This document shows positions 12,190-20,351 of a stretch of 64,000 nt of DNA, one piece after another. The notes under the pieces were generated by a model. It saw nothing but the letters and a program-made list of their open reading frames with translations, was not told the DNA's origin and did no database searches. Both the position numbers and the translations under genes were made by a program. How positions within the stretch are numbered: the stretch's first letter is position 1; each line of letters begins with the position of its first letter. The stretch is from NCBI RefSeq assembly GCF_007655305.1, contig NZ_VLOG01000048.1, forward strand, positions 25,917-89,916, read 5' to 3'. The DNA is from Algoriphagus algorifonticola (GTDB lineage: Bacteria; Bacteroidota; Bacteroidia; Cytophagales; Cyclobacteriaceae).

Positions 12190-13869
12190 ATGAGACGATC
12201 CTTAAGCCTATTTTACATCAGTTTTTCCCTAATCGCTATTTTTTCCTGTCAATCCCCTGAGGAGAAGAAAAGCCCTCCCAACATTGTATTCATCATGTCA
12301 GATGATCATGCCTATCAGGCTATTTCAGCCTATAGCGATCATTTGATAGAAACTCCCAATATTGATAGGATAGCAAAAATGGGGATGCTTTTTACCAATG
12401 CCACGGTGACGAATTCCATCTGTGCTCCTAGCAGGGCTACTATATTGACTGGCTTACATTCCCATTTGAATGGAAAGGTCGATAATTACTTTCCCTTCGA
12501 TACTACCAACGTCACCTTTCCTCAACTCTTTCATGAAGCGGGTTATCAAACTGCTATGTTTGGAAAGCTTCATTTCGGAAATAATCCTAAAGGATTTGAT
12601 CAGTTTAAAATTCTACCTGGTCAGGGAGTTTATTACAATCCTACATTTATTACCAAAAACGAGGGTAGGATAGAAGTGGAGGGCTACGTGACCGATGTGA
12701 TCACTGACATGACTTTAGATTGGCTTCAGAATGAGAGAAAAACCGACCAGCCTTTTATGCTAATGTATTTGCATAAAGCTCCTCATAGGGAATGGGCACC
12801 CGCGGGAAGGCATTTGGAAGAGTTTACTCAAAGGACATTCCCTGAACCTGCTACTTTGTTTGATGACTACTCTGGAAGAGGAAGGGCTGCAAAAGAAGCG
12901 GAAATGAATTTGCTCAAACACATGAACTGGGCAGGTGATTCCAAAATATATCCGGAAGTCTTGAAAGAACTGGGCATTCCACCGACTTCTGACTGGGATT
13001 GGAGAGCATTGGAAAATGAAATTGGAAGAATGAATCCTGAGCAAAGGGCAACTTGGGATAAATACTATAGACCTATAGCTGACTCCCTTAAAAAGACCTA
13101 TGCATCCATGTCGCAGGAGGATTTGATGCGATGGAGATATCAGCGCTACATGCAAGATTACTTGGCTACCATTAAAGCTGTTGATGAAAACGTGGGTCGA
13201 GTTTTGGATTATTTGGAAGAGAATGGGTTGATGGAAAATACCATTGTCGTTTACACCTCAGATCAGGGCTTTTATCTAGGAGAGCATGGCTGGTTTGATA
13301 AGCGATTTGTCTATGATGAGTCTTTCAAAACTCCATTGTTGGTGGCTTGGCCGGGAAAGGTTAAGCCAGGGACCAAATCAGATGAGATGGTTCAAAATCT
13401 AGACTTTGCTCAAACCCTACTCGAAGCAGCAGGAATTCCGGCTCCTTCACATATGCAGGGTGAAAGTCTTTTGCCTTTGCTCAAAGGTGAAAATGAAAAA
13501 TGGACCAGAGATGCAGTTTACTATCATTATTATGAATACCCATCCGTTCATATGGTTAAAAGGCATTATGCGGTAGTAACCAAGGAGTACAAGCTGACGC
13601 ACTACTATTATGATGTGGACGAATGGGAGTTGATTGATAGGATCAAAGATCCGAAAGAACTCCAGAATGTCTATGATGATCCAGCTTATGCCCAAGTGAA
13701 AAAGGAGCTACATCAAAAGTTAGATGACTTAAGAAAAAAATATGGAGATAACTCTGAGATTTCTCAGCGGTATCTGAATGAATACTTAGATCACCTGGAA
13801 AAGACCCAACAGTTTGGTGGGGGGAATAAGGAGGTGACTAAGCAATTGTTGGAAAATAGGAAAAAATGA
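12190..13869 (+). CDS. Sulfatase lipoprotein (formylglycine-dependent, S1 family)
   Basis: 559 residues. Lipoprotein signal with IFSC at Cys20. The metal-binding start NIVFIMSDDHAYQ (residues 31-43) and the formylglycine motif CAPSR (Cys78, followed by ATILTG) are intact, so the enzyme needs an anaerobic or aerobic maturase encoded elsewhere. Later blocks FGKLHFG, YTSDQGFYLGEHGWFDKRFVYDES and the C-terminal extension are typical of type I sulfatases related to N-acetylglucosamine-6-sulfatase and mucin-desulfating enzymes; that substrate is tentative. The last 43 or so codons are duplicated as a remnant at 30305-30452. Confidence 0.88.
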   Translation: MRRSLSLFYISFSLIAIFSCQSPEEKKSPPNIVFIMSDDHAYQAISAYSDHLIETPNIDRIAKMGMLFTNATVTNSICAPSRATILTGLHSHLNGKVDNYFPFDTTNVTFPQLFHEAGYQTAMFGKLHFGNNPKGFDQFKILPGQGVYYNPTFITKNEGRIEVEGYVTDVITDMTLDWLQNERKTDQPFMLMYLHKAPHREWAPAGRHLEEFTQRTFPEPATLFDDYSGRGRAAKEAEMNLLKHMNWAGDSKIYPEVLKELGIPPTSDWDWRALENEIGRMNPEQRATWDKYYRPIADSLKKTYASMSQEDLMRWRYQRYMQDYLATIKAVDENVGRVLDYLEENGLMENTIVVYTSDQGFYLGEHGWFDKRFVYDESFKTPLLVAWPGKVKPGTKSDEMVQNLDFAQTLLEAAGIPAPSHMQGESLLPLLKGENEKWTRDAVYYHYYEYPSVHMVKRHYAVVTKEYKLTHYYYDVDEWELIDRIKDPKELQNVYDDPAYAQVKKELHQKLDDLRKKYGDNSEISQRYLNEYLDHLEKTQQFGGGNKEVTKQLLENRKK

Positions 13870-13906
13870 AATTCCATTCTTAGACTTTAAATATTTAAAT
13901 GTTAAT

Positions 13907-13937
13907 AAGCCCAGAACTTAATTTATCTGGGCTTTTT
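13907..13937 (+). terminator. Terminator of the sulfatase gene
   Basis: AAGCCCAGA (13907-13915), 10-nt loop, TCTGGGCTTTTT (13926-13937). No gene is seen from here to 14202. Confidence 0.9.
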
Positions 13938-14202
13938 CTTTTTTCCTGAAAAAGGGAACTGCTTTTTTGGCTATTTGCTTTGAAAAATCCTATATCCACT
14001 CAGTTAAACTGAAAATTCAAAAAAGTAAGGCAGTTTCTTAATCTATAAAAGTAACTCCCAAATAAAATATTATTAAGCTTCCTCAAATTGATTTTTAATT
14101 AATCTCTGGAAGGGTCTATTAAAAAAGACAGCTAATTGAAGAATGATTAGCCTCCTAACCAATTAAAATTGCATGATTTTCGGGCGGCATACTCGATGAA
14201 AA

Positions 14203-14640
14203 TCAAATTATATTTCCCAATTGGGTTTGGCCCTTGATCACTTCTACGGCAAGGTGTTTGAGACTCTTTGAGGTTAGCATAATATCAATTTCTTTACGGA
14301 CCTTTACTACTTCGAAATGAAGTGGGCAGGGATTTTTTTCTGAGCATTTATGAAGCCCCAAGCTACATCCCGAAAATAGCTGATCTCCATCCACGATTTT
14401 GACCACGTCTTTCAAATTGAAATTTGCATGGGATTCATCTGCAAAAAAGCCTCCATTAGGGCCTTTGATTGATCCCACAATCTTGGCTTTTGTGAGATTC
14501 TGTAAAATTTTGGCAGTAAACGCCTCAGGAGCACCTATTTTTTGGCCAATTTCCTTAGCACTAACCTTCCTGTCTTCGAGACTTTGAGTCCAAATGTAAA
14601 TCACGGACTTGATAGCGTACTTGGTAGCTTGGGAGAACAT
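14203..14640 (-). CDS. Rrf2 family transcriptional regulator (NsrR-like), copy 1
   Basis: 145 residues from the ATG at 14640 (MFSQATKYAIKSVIYIW), the normal Rrf2 start; an upstream in-frame GTG at 14673 would overlap the operator. A winged helix-turn-helix covers about residues 1-80, with SAKEIGQKIGAPEAFTAKILQNLTKAKIV and the GPNGGF wing. The sensing loop holds three cysteines (CSLGLHKCSEKNPCPLH), as in iron-sulfur Rrf2 proteins that sense NO or redox state. A near-perfect palindrome at 14644-14657 sits directly before the start, pointing to autoregulation. The nearest upstream gene on this strand is the fasciclin gene, separated by a terminator. Confidence 0.85.
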   Translation of the reverse strand: MFSQATKYAIKSVIYIWTQSLEDRKVSAKEIGQKIGAPEAFTAKILQNLTKAKIVGSIKGPNGGFFADESHANFNLKDVVKIVDGDQLFSGCSLGLHKCSEKNPCPLHFEVVKVRKEIDIMLTSKSLKHLAVEVIKGQTQLGNII

Positions 14641-14643
14641 ATT

Positions 14644-14657
14644 GGATAATTTTATCC
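14644..14657. promoter_or_regulatory. Rrf2-type palindromic operator, site 1 (rrf2 copy 1)
   Basis: GGATAATTTTATCC: 6-bp perfect arms around TT, 3 bp before the ATG at 14640. A TATATTTC box close to the Bacteroidota -7 element lies just upstream on the minus strand, so binding would block transcription near the start. Same 14-nt form as six other sites in 15.3-21.8 kb. Confidence 0.7.
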
Positions 14658-14686
14658 GAAATATAACCTTCACTTATTAAAGGAAA

Positions 14687-14716
14687 AAAGCCGGAAGTAG
14701 CAAAACCCCGGCCTTT
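14687..14716 (-). terminator. Terminator of the fasciclin gene
   Basis: On the minus strand AAAGGCCGG pairs with CCGGCTTT (one bulge), followed by a T run. It lies 35 nt after the stop and separates the fasciclin gene from rrf2 copy 1. Confidence 0.75.
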
Positions 14717-14751
14717 CAAGAAAAACCCTAAGAAAATTCTTAAATAGTCTC

Positions 14752-15303
14752 CTATTTTGGAAGTAGGACTTGGTCAATGACGTGGATGATACCATTGGAT
14801 GCGGTGACAGTACCGATAATTTTTGCTCCATTAATGGTTACCGTTCCATCTTCGGCAACAGTGACGGTGACTGATCGACCATCTGCTGTTCCAAGATTCC
14901 TGGCATTTACAAAATCACCGGGTTTGTAAACTCCCAGTAAAACATGGTATTCGAGGATGTCTCGAAGTTTTCGTTGATTCTCTGGTTTGATTAGATCATC
15001 TAGAGTACCGGCGGGTAATTCATCAAACGCGGTGTTGGTGGGAGCAAAGACTGTAAATGGTCCAACATTGGTCAAAGCATCTACATAGTCTGCGGCTTTC
15101 AATGCCGCCACAAGTGTGCTGTGATCTGTAGAGCCAATGGCTACTTGTACCACATTAGGATTGGAAACATCGTCCACAACAGAAGATTGTCCAGGCCCTG
15201 GAGCAGACTCAGCGGTAGAAGTTGTGCTTTCTGTGGCCTGACCGCCACAAGACCAGGCGGCCAGGGCCAGAAACAAAGAAGGGAGATAAAGCAACTTTTT
15301 CAT
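14752..15303 (-). CDS. Fasciclin-domain lipoprotein
   Basis: 183 residues. A signal peptide ends in the lipobox AAWSC (Cys near residue 19), so the protein is an outer- or periplasm-facing lipoprotein. A Ser/Thr-rich linker (about residues 23-45) leads to one FAS1 domain with the usual blocks: STLVAALKAADYVDALTNVGPFTVFAPTNTAFDELP, LRDILEYHVLLGVY, and a final ITASNGIIHVID-like block, here VTASNGIIHVIDQVLLPK. FAS1 proteins mediate adhesion or unknown envelope functions. An Rrf2-type palindrome at 15395-15408 places it with the NO/anaerobic genes. Confidence 0.88.
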   Translation of the reverse strand: MKKLLYLPSLFLALAAWSCGGQATESTTSTAESAPGPGQSSVVDDVSNPNVVQVAIGSTDHSTLVAALKAADYVDALTNVGPFTVFAPTNTAFDELPAGTLDDLIKPENQRKLRDILEYHVLLGVYKPGDFVNARNLGTADGRSVTVTVAEDGTVTINGAKIIGTVTASNGIIHVIDQVLLPK

Positions 15304-15394
15304 AGTGAAGAGAGATAAGAATTTGGATCTTTTTGAAAGTTGAATGCTTAAGGTTATTGAATCATCAGTTAAATGTAAATGCTATAAAAATAAA

Positions 15395-15408
15395 AGACAA
15401 ATAAATCC
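15395..15408. promoter_or_regulatory. Rrf2-type palindromic operator, site 2 (fasciclin gene)
   Basis: AGACAAATAAATCC within AAAAGACAAATAAATCCTTT. It lies about 90 bp upstream of the fasciclin start and overlaps a minus-strand TTTATTTG box, one mismatch from TAnnTTTG. It is the most divergent of the seven sites. Confidence 0.55.
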
Positions 15409-15566
15409 TTTATTATTTTTTAAAAATCTTAAGAAAATTTATATTAATATATATAAGGTTATTTTAGCGAGATAATTTTATCCTATTTAATAGGTTGGTT
15501 CGCCAGTATTCAAGTATGAAAACGCATACAGAAATTAATTTATTAGCTTATTTTTTAAATGATTGA

Positions 15567-15591
15567 GTAAAACAATCCTCGATACTCGAGG
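15567..15591 (-). terminator. Weak hairpin, possible terminator of the ric/NnrS-like unit
   Basis: CCTCGA-TAC-TCGAGG (15577-15591), followed on the minus strand by ATTGTTTTAC. The T run is poor, so function is uncertain. Confidence 0.4.
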
Positions 15592-15598
15592 CGACTAT

Positions 15599-15820
15599 TT
15601 AAATTGAGATCTTTTGAAATCGAGCAAAAGAGGGTGATAAGTTCTTGATGTGAAAAAACTTGATGCCCGAAATCTCGGATTCCCCAGAGTAGTTTGAAAA
15701 TAAATCTTTTACCTTCTGAAAACTTGGTTTACGACTTGGGATCCTGAAAATAAGCTCAATGAAGTATCTTTTTCCTGCCTTCTCTGTAAATTTTGTTCCC
15801 AGATTGGTTGGAAGTACCAC
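15599..15820 (-). CDS. Doubtful small ORF after the NnrS-like gene
   Basis: 73 codons from a GTG at 15820, overlapping the 3' end of the NnrS-like gene by 65 bp in another frame. No family is recognised. The sequence after the overlap (RYFIELIFRIPS onward) is mixed hydrophobic and basic. A hairpin follows its stop. It may be a genuine small downstream gene with a later start, or simply 3' untranslated DNA. Confidence 0.22.
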   Translation of the reverse strand: MVLPTNLGTKFTEKAGKRYFIELIFRIPSRKPSFQKVKDLFSNYSGESEISGIKFFHIKNLSPSFARFQKISI

Positions 15821-16877
15821 CTTTCCCTATTTTCCAGATAATAATTCCTGCCATCAGCACAAACTGAATCAAAATCAAGTACCCATTCGCTATTCCTAAT
15901 ACTTTGCGCAGCTCATATTCACCTAGGATACTAGTCACAATCCTTCCAAAAAGACTAAGCTGAAAACCGATCCAGGTGATCCAAAGAACCGGATGATAAG
16001 GGGTCTCCCTGATCCCAAAAATTGTGGGGAAAATAATCGGAGCATGTGCCCAAATCATGGAAAAAGTAAATCCCAAAAAGAAGGTGTGAAGCATCAAGTC
16101 GTAGTATAAGGCGTGATTTTCCATTCCCATCAAAATCAAGCCATGGATCCCCAGCCATAAATATCCGACCTGTAATCCAATCCCGATATAGCGGAATTGG
16201 GCAGCTTTGCGTGAGGCCACCTTTGCCATGTCAAAAACCAACAACCATGCAGCAATCAATAGGGCTGAAATTCCCATAATCTCATTGCCCCAAGCGTGAA
16301 AGGGAACGATCAAGCCCACAGTGAATAGGGCAAGGAGAGATTTTAAGGCGTTTTGTGACCAGGACGGGACTGGTAAAAACTGGCTCAATTCAAGCCGTTC
16401 GCCTACAATAGTAAACAGGAGGAGGCCAATCCACCAAATACTTCCCGCCGCAATCAATCCAGTCTGCCATGCAAGAAAATTGCCGATAAACCAGGAGACC
16501 GCACCTCCATACAGCAACGCGGAGTGGAATTTTGGTTGCTTCAGGGTTTGCAGGTGCATAATCAAGCTTAGCCCAAGAGACCCTGTGGTCAATAGGAGCA
16601 AACCGACTTCAGAGAGACCAAGGAGAAAAACGAAAACTGAAATCCCGGTAAGGAAAGGAATCAAAAGCCATGTTTTTTTTGCCATGGCCATGGCCCGCTC
16701 CAAAGAAATCAAAGTACCCAAGAATCCACCCGTCATAATCAATCCATGTTGACTTGCGGCTTCGGCAAGGGGGAGCGCTGGGTAGCCAAGCCTGATCCAG
16801 CCTCCGGATATCCCGGCCACCAAACCCAAAAGAATAAAGGGGAGCAGGTAGAAGGCCTTGAATGAGGAGGAAATCAT
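15756..16877 (-). CDS. NnrS-like polytopic membrane protein
   Basis: 373 residues from the ATG at 16877; a TTG at 16886, directly after the ric stop, is an alternative. About 10-12 hydrophobic helices are spaced through the protein. Candidate haem or metal-binding motifs are QHGLIMTGGFLGTLISLERA near residue 45 and DLMLHTFFLGFTFSMIWAHAP near 280. This His-rich helix pattern resembles NnrS, a haem- and copper-containing protein of NO stress defence. The gene follows ric with essentially no gap, so the two are co-transcribed, which fits an NO-related role. The exact family assignment is tentative. Confidence 0.6.
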   Translation of the reverse strand: MISSSFKAFYLLPFILLGLVAGISGGWIRLGYPALPLAEAASQHGLIMTGGFLGTLISLERAMAMAKKTWLLIPFLTGISVFVFLLGLSEVGLLLLTTGSLGLSLIMHLQTLKQPKFHSALLYGGAVSWFIGNFLAWQTGLIAAGSIWWIGLLLFTIVGERLELSQFLPVPSWSQNALKSLLALFTVGLIVPFHAWGNEIMGISALLIAAWLLVFDMAKVASRKAAQFRYIGIGLQVGYLWLGIHGLILMGMENHALYYDLMLHTFFLGFTFSMIWAHAPIIFPTIFGIRETPYHPVLWITWIGFQLSLFGRIVTSILGEYELRKVLGIANGYLILIQFVLMAGIIIWKIGKGGTSNQSGNKIYREGRKKILH

Positions 16878-16886
16878 TTCTTTCAA

Positions 16887-17615
16887 TTAGTTTATGCTCT
16901 GGTCAGGTTTCAAGGAAATGGCTTCGGGGAATAAGATATTATGCTCCAAGTGCATATGCTTCTGAAGATTTACATCAAATTCCTGAAGTAATGCAAAGGC
17001 TACTTTGTAGGTGTTGCAGGCATAAGAGGGAGGATTGTAATCATTTGAAAGTCTCCGGATCTCTTCCAAACACGCTCCTTCTTGAGCATGATCCTCCATT
17101 AATTGGTAGATCAATTCTCGGATTTTCTGGAAATTTGAGCTTAAAAGCAGTTTTTTTCTCTTTTCGTCTGTGCAAATCTTGCGGATGAACGGAAAAACTA
17201 TCAGTTCCTCCTGTTCTAAATGTCTTTTTAAATCTTCGGTGGAATCTTCAAAAAGGGCTTTGATTTTTTTGAGCTGAGGTTCATGGGCGCCGTGAACCTT
17301 GACGACTCGCTTTAGGAATTTCCGGATTAGTGGAATCCGTTCCCGCAGCATGGCGTGATGCTTATTTTCAATATAGTTAGCCAAAAGGGTTAGAGGCCAA
17401 CTTTTGTAATCGAAGTGGTCCTCAGAAGGTTGGGTGAATGCTTCGACAAGTTTTTCAAACAAAAGGTGGGGGTCTACCTTTTTTTGAGTGCATGCCTCCT
17501 GAATTTTCTGATCTCCTTTGCAACAAAAATCTATTCCGAAAGTCCGGAATACCAAAGCAGCTCTGTAATCCTTTGAGACTATTTCGCTTATGGGTAGTTC
17601 TGCGATATTTTTCAT
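16887..17615 (-). CDS. ric: Iron-sulfur cluster repair di-iron protein (YtfE/ScdA/DnrN family), copy 1
   Basis: 242 residues. The ScdA_N region carries the signature FGIDFCCKG (Cys31-Cys32). The hemerythrin-like four-helix domain follows, with His and Glu ligands in IENKHHAMLRERIP, HLEQEELIVFPFI, MEDHAQEGACLEEI and HMHLEHNILFPEA. Ric proteins help restore iron-sulfur clusters damaged by NO or oxidative stress. It forms a unit with the downstream NnrS-like gene. Two Rrf2-type palindromes lie upstream (17624-17637 and 17706-17719). A paralogue at 21781-22500 shares the layout, so the two may be expressed under different conditions. Confidence 0.9.
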   Translation of the reverse strand: MKNIAELPISEIVSKDYRAALVFRTFGIDFCCKGDQKIQEACTQKKVDPHLLFEKLVEAFTQPSEDHFDYKSWPLTLLANYIENKHHAMLRERIPLIRKFLKRVVKVHGAHEPQLKKIKALFEDSTEDLKRHLEQEELIVFPFIRKICTDEKRKKLLLSSNFQKIRELIYQLMEDHAQEGACLEEIRRLSNDYNPPSYACNTYKVAFALLQEFDVNLQKHMHLEHNILFPEAISLKPDQSIN

Positions 17616-17623
17616 ATAATAAA

Positions 17624-17637
17624 GGATATTGGTGTCC
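17624..17637. promoter_or_regulatory. Rrf2-type palindromic operator, site 3 (ric copy 1, proximal)
   Basis: GGATATTGGTGTCC within AAAGGATATTGGTGTCCTCT, 8 bp upstream of the ric ATG. It lies downstream of a -7 box, a position suited to roadblock repression. Confidence 0.6.
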
Positions 17638-17689
17638 TCTTTTTAAAGTTAAGAAAAGGGACGGCGTCCCAGATTCGTGTATAAAGTTA

Positions 17690-17697
17690 CAAATCTA
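17690..17697 (-). promoter_or_regulatory. Bacteroidota-type -7 box for ric copy 1
   Basis: The minus strand reads TAGATTTG, an exact TAnnTTTG match, 75 bp before the ric start and between two operator palindromes. No convincing -33 TTTG was found at the usual spacing. Confidence 0.5.
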
Positions 17698-17705
17698 TTA
17701 TTAAA

Positions 17706-17719
17706 AGATAAAAAAGTCC
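17706..17719. promoter_or_regulatory. Rrf2-type palindromic operator, site 4 (ric copy 1, distal)
   Basis: AGATAAAAAAGTCC within AAAAGATAAAAAAGTCCTTT. It sits just upstream of the minus-strand TAGATTTG box, in the -33/spacer region. Otherwise 17720-18045 is AT-rich with no gene. Confidence 0.55.
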
Positions 17720-18045
17720 TTTAATAATTTTCTCAACTTTTTATTTCTAAGACTTAAGATCTATGGATTTCACTTGAGAGATAATTTTTTAATTTTTGCA
17801 GATGAAAAATCATTCTGAATTCATTAGCATATAAAATTCTAGGTATTTTTTTTAGTAAATAGTCATTTAAGGCTAAAATAAAAGAATTTTGATTAGCTAA
17901 CTTCATAGGGTAACCAATTTATATTTTCAAAAATGAATTGAGGATACCTTGTTTCGATAAAAATTCATGATAAATATCATGCTGGAATCTGAGGAATATT
18001 AGTTCAGATTTTTTTCAGTTGGCTCGCTTTTTATTCAATATTAAA

Positions 18046-18059
18046 GGATAAAATAATCC
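18046..18059. promoter_or_regulatory. Rrf2-type palindromic operator, site 5 (nrdD)
   Basis: GGATAAAATAATCC within TTAAAGGATAAAATAATCCC, 16 bp upstream of the nrdD ATG. The arms GGATAA/TAATCC have one mismatch. Confidence 0.7.
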
Positions 18060-18075
18060 CTTAATTAAATGAAAT

Positions 18076-20196
18076 ATGGAACAATATGTGATCAAAAGAA
18101 ATGGAGAATATGAGCCTTTTGCCTCCTTTAAGATTGAAGACGCCCTGAAAAAAGGCTTTTATAGTGTGTCAGAAACTTATAATTCCTTGGTTTTTGATCG
18201 AATACTCAGAAATTTAGCTTCCAAGACCACATGGGTGGTTGAAGAGATTCAGGATTTAATCGAAAAGGAGCTTTTTCAGTCGGGTTACTTTCAGGTCATG
18301 CGGTCCTATATGCTCTACCGTCATACCCGAAAACTCCAGCGTGAACATGTGGCTGGACTCAACGATGACACCACCTATGTGGACAGTACCCAGACAATCG
18401 AAGAATATATCCAGCAGACTGACTGGCGGATCAATGCCAACGCCAACACTTCCTACTCCAATGCAGGCTTGGTCAATAATGTGGCAGGAAAAATCATAGC
18501 CAACTACTGGCTTGATAAAGTTTATACCAAAGAGGAAGGCTATGCTCATCGCAATGGAGATATCCATATCCATGATTTGGACTGCTTGACCGGCTATTGT
18601 GCAGGTTGGAGCTTAAGGGGCTTGCTCAATGAAGGATTCAATGGGGTGCGAGGCCGGGTTGAAAGCCGTCCACCGGCACATTTTCGAGAAGCTTTGGGAC
18701 AAATGGCCAATTTTCTAGGGATACTCCAAAGTGAATGGGCTGGTGCACAGGCATTCAGTTCTTTTGATACCTATTTGGCTCCGTATGTATTTAAGGACCA
18801 GCTTAATTACAAGGAGATTGTGAAAGCCATTCGCTCTTTTGTCTATAATCTCAATGTGCCTGCGAGATGGGGGCAATCGCCTTTCACCAATGTGACACTC
18901 GACTGGGTGGTGCCTGAGGATCTAAAAGACCAAATGCCAACAAAAAATGATCTTCACTTATTTCAGGGAATTGATTCTGATTTGTTGATGGAAAAGGCGA
19001 AAAAGCGAGGAGTTCATTCCTTGGAAGAACTCACCTACAAGCATTTCCAACCTGAGATGGAGCTGATCAACAAGGCCTACTATACGATCATGACAGAAGG
19101 AGATGCGAATGGGCAGCCTTTTACATTTCCAATCCCCACGGTCAATATCACCGAAGACTTTGACTGGTACGGACCCAATACGGATTTGCTATTTGAAAAC
19201 ACGGCCAAAATTGGGTCTTCTTATTTTCAAAATTTCATCGGAAGTCAATACACGCTAGATGAAAAGGGTCAAAAGGTTGAAAATCCAAATGCTTACAAAC
19301 CCAATGCTGTTCGATCGATGTGCTGTAGACTTCAACTCGACTTGCGGGAGTTGCTCAAGCGGGGAAATGGACTCTTTGGAAGTGCCGAGATGACTGGAAG
19401 TATCGGGGTGGTGACGATCAATATGGCACGCTTGGGCTACCTATACTCCGGAAATAAGGCGGGGCTTTATGAGCGATTGGACTACCTGATGCAAATCTCC
19501 AAATCCACCCTGGAGAAAAAGCGTGTTTTCATTCAGGAAATGTTCGACCGGGGGCTTTATCCTTACACCAAGCGCTATCTGAAGCATTTCCGAAATCACT
19601 TTTCCACCATTGGCGTGAATGGATTAAATGAAATGATTCTGAATTATTCCCAGGGAAAAGAAGATATCACGGGACACTTCGGACAAAATTTTGCCGCTGA
19701 GCTCCTCGAATACATCCGAAATCGCATGAAAGAATTTCAGGAAGAAACCGGAAACCTTTATAATCTCGAGGCCACCCCGGCAGAAGGGACGACTTATCGT
19801 TTTGCCAAAGAGGACAAGAAACGATTTCCCGATATCATCCAGGCTGGAATGGAGGAAAACATATATTATACCAATAGTTCTCAAATCCCGGTGGACTACA
19901 CCGATGATCCATTTGAGGCTTTAATGCTACAGGACGAACTCCAATGTAAGTACACCGGAGGTACCGTGCTGCACCTGTACATGAGGGAAAAAATCTCTTC
20001 GCCTGAGGCTTGTCGCCGACTGGTGAAGAAGGTGCTTTCCAACTTCAAGTTGCCTTACATCACCGTCACTCCGGTATTCAGTATTTGTCCGGTACATGGA
20101 TACCTCAACGGCGAACATGAATACTGCCCGCATTGCGATGAAGATCTACTCAATTCACTTAACCAAAAACCAATAAACTATGCAGACAAGCACTGA
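18076..20196 (+). CDS. nrdD: Anaerobic ribonucleoside-triphosphate reductase large subunit, lacking the glycyl-radical tail
   Basis: 706 residues. Class III RNR reduces ribonucleotides to deoxyribonucleotides without oxygen. An ATP-cone regulatory domain covers about residues 1-95 (YVIKRNGEYEPF start, YMLYRHTRK end). The catalytic barrel follows, with HIHDLDCL, RSMCCRLQLD (Cys416-Cys417) and GLFGSAEMTGSIGVVTINMARLGYL. Near the C-terminus a Cys3His zinc site (CPVHGYLNGEHEYCPHC, Cys671/684/687) is present, but the protein then stops after 19 residues. The RVxGY glycyl-radical motif that normally follows is absent. It is encoded in the overlapping ORF at 20180-20350. nrdG follows, and an Rrf2-type palindrome precedes the start. 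Confidence 0.9.
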   Translation: MEQYVIKRNGEYEPFASFKIEDALKKGFYSVSETYNSLVFDRILRNLASKTTWVVEEIQDLIEKELFQSGYFQVMRSYMLYRHTRKLQREHVAGLNDDTTYVDSTQTIEEYIQQTDWRINANANTSYSNAGLVNNVAGKIIANYWLDKVYTKEEGYAHRNGDIHIHDLDCLTGYCAGWSLRGLLNEGFNGVRGRVESRPPAHFREALGQMANFLGILQSEWAGAQAFSSFDTYLAPYVFKDQLNYKEIVKAIRSFVYNLNVPARWGQSPFTNVTLDWVVPEDLKDQMPTKNDLHLFQGIDSDLLMEKAKKRGVHSLEELTYKHFQPEMELINKAYYTIMTEGDANGQPFTFPIPTVNITEDFDWYGPNTDLLFENTAKIGSSYFQNFIGSQYTLDEKGQKVENPNAYKPNAVRSMCCRLQLDLRELLKRGNGLFGSAEMTGSIGVVTINMARLGYLYSGNKAGLYERLDYLMQISKSTLEKKRVFIQEMFDRGLYPYTKRYLKHFRNHFSTIGVNGLNEMILNYSQGKEDITGHFGQNFAAELLEYIRNRMKEFQEETGNLYNLEATPAEGTTYRFAKEDKKRFPDIIQAGMEENIYYTNSSQIPVDYTDDPFEALMLQDELQCKYTGGTVLHLYMREKISSPEACRRLVKKVLSNFKLPYITVTPVFSICPVHGYLNGEHEYCPHCDEDLLNSLNQKPINYADKH

Positions 20197-20350
20197 ACAC
20201 ATCGAAACCCAAACCAAGCTCCAACTCCATGAGGAAAAACGTACCAAATGTCTCGTTTACACCCGCGTGATGGGCTACCACCGACCTGTAGAAAGTTTTA
20301 ACATCGGCAAAAAAGGTGAACACAAGCAGCGCACCCACTTCGTCGAATAG
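20180..20350 (+). CDS. Stand-alone glycyl-radical tail of class III ribonucleotide reductase
   Basis: 56 residues, starting at an ATG that overlaps the nrdD stop by 17 bp in the +1 frame. Residues 1-23 are a polar, charged leader. Residues 24-54 reproduce the class III RNR C-terminus: CLVYTRVMGYHRPVES, then FNIGKKGEHKQRTHF. The predicted radical glycine is Gly32 (codon 20273-20275). NrdG would abstract hydrogen from this glycine, and the small protein must dock into NrdD to start catalysis. It has its own ATG and about 30 residues more linker than a fused enzyme would need, so a split gene seems likelier than a sequencing frameshift, though the latter is not excluded. nrdG begins 1 nt after its stop. 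Confidence 0.8.
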   Translation: MQTSTEHIETQTKLQLHEEKRTKCLVYTRVMGYHRPVESFNIGKKGEHKQRTHFVE

Positions 20351-20351
20351 C

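Noticed and set aside
20316..20351. Longer nrdG start at 20316
   Set aside because: It would overlap the glycyl-radical ORF and adds residues without radical SAM activase character.
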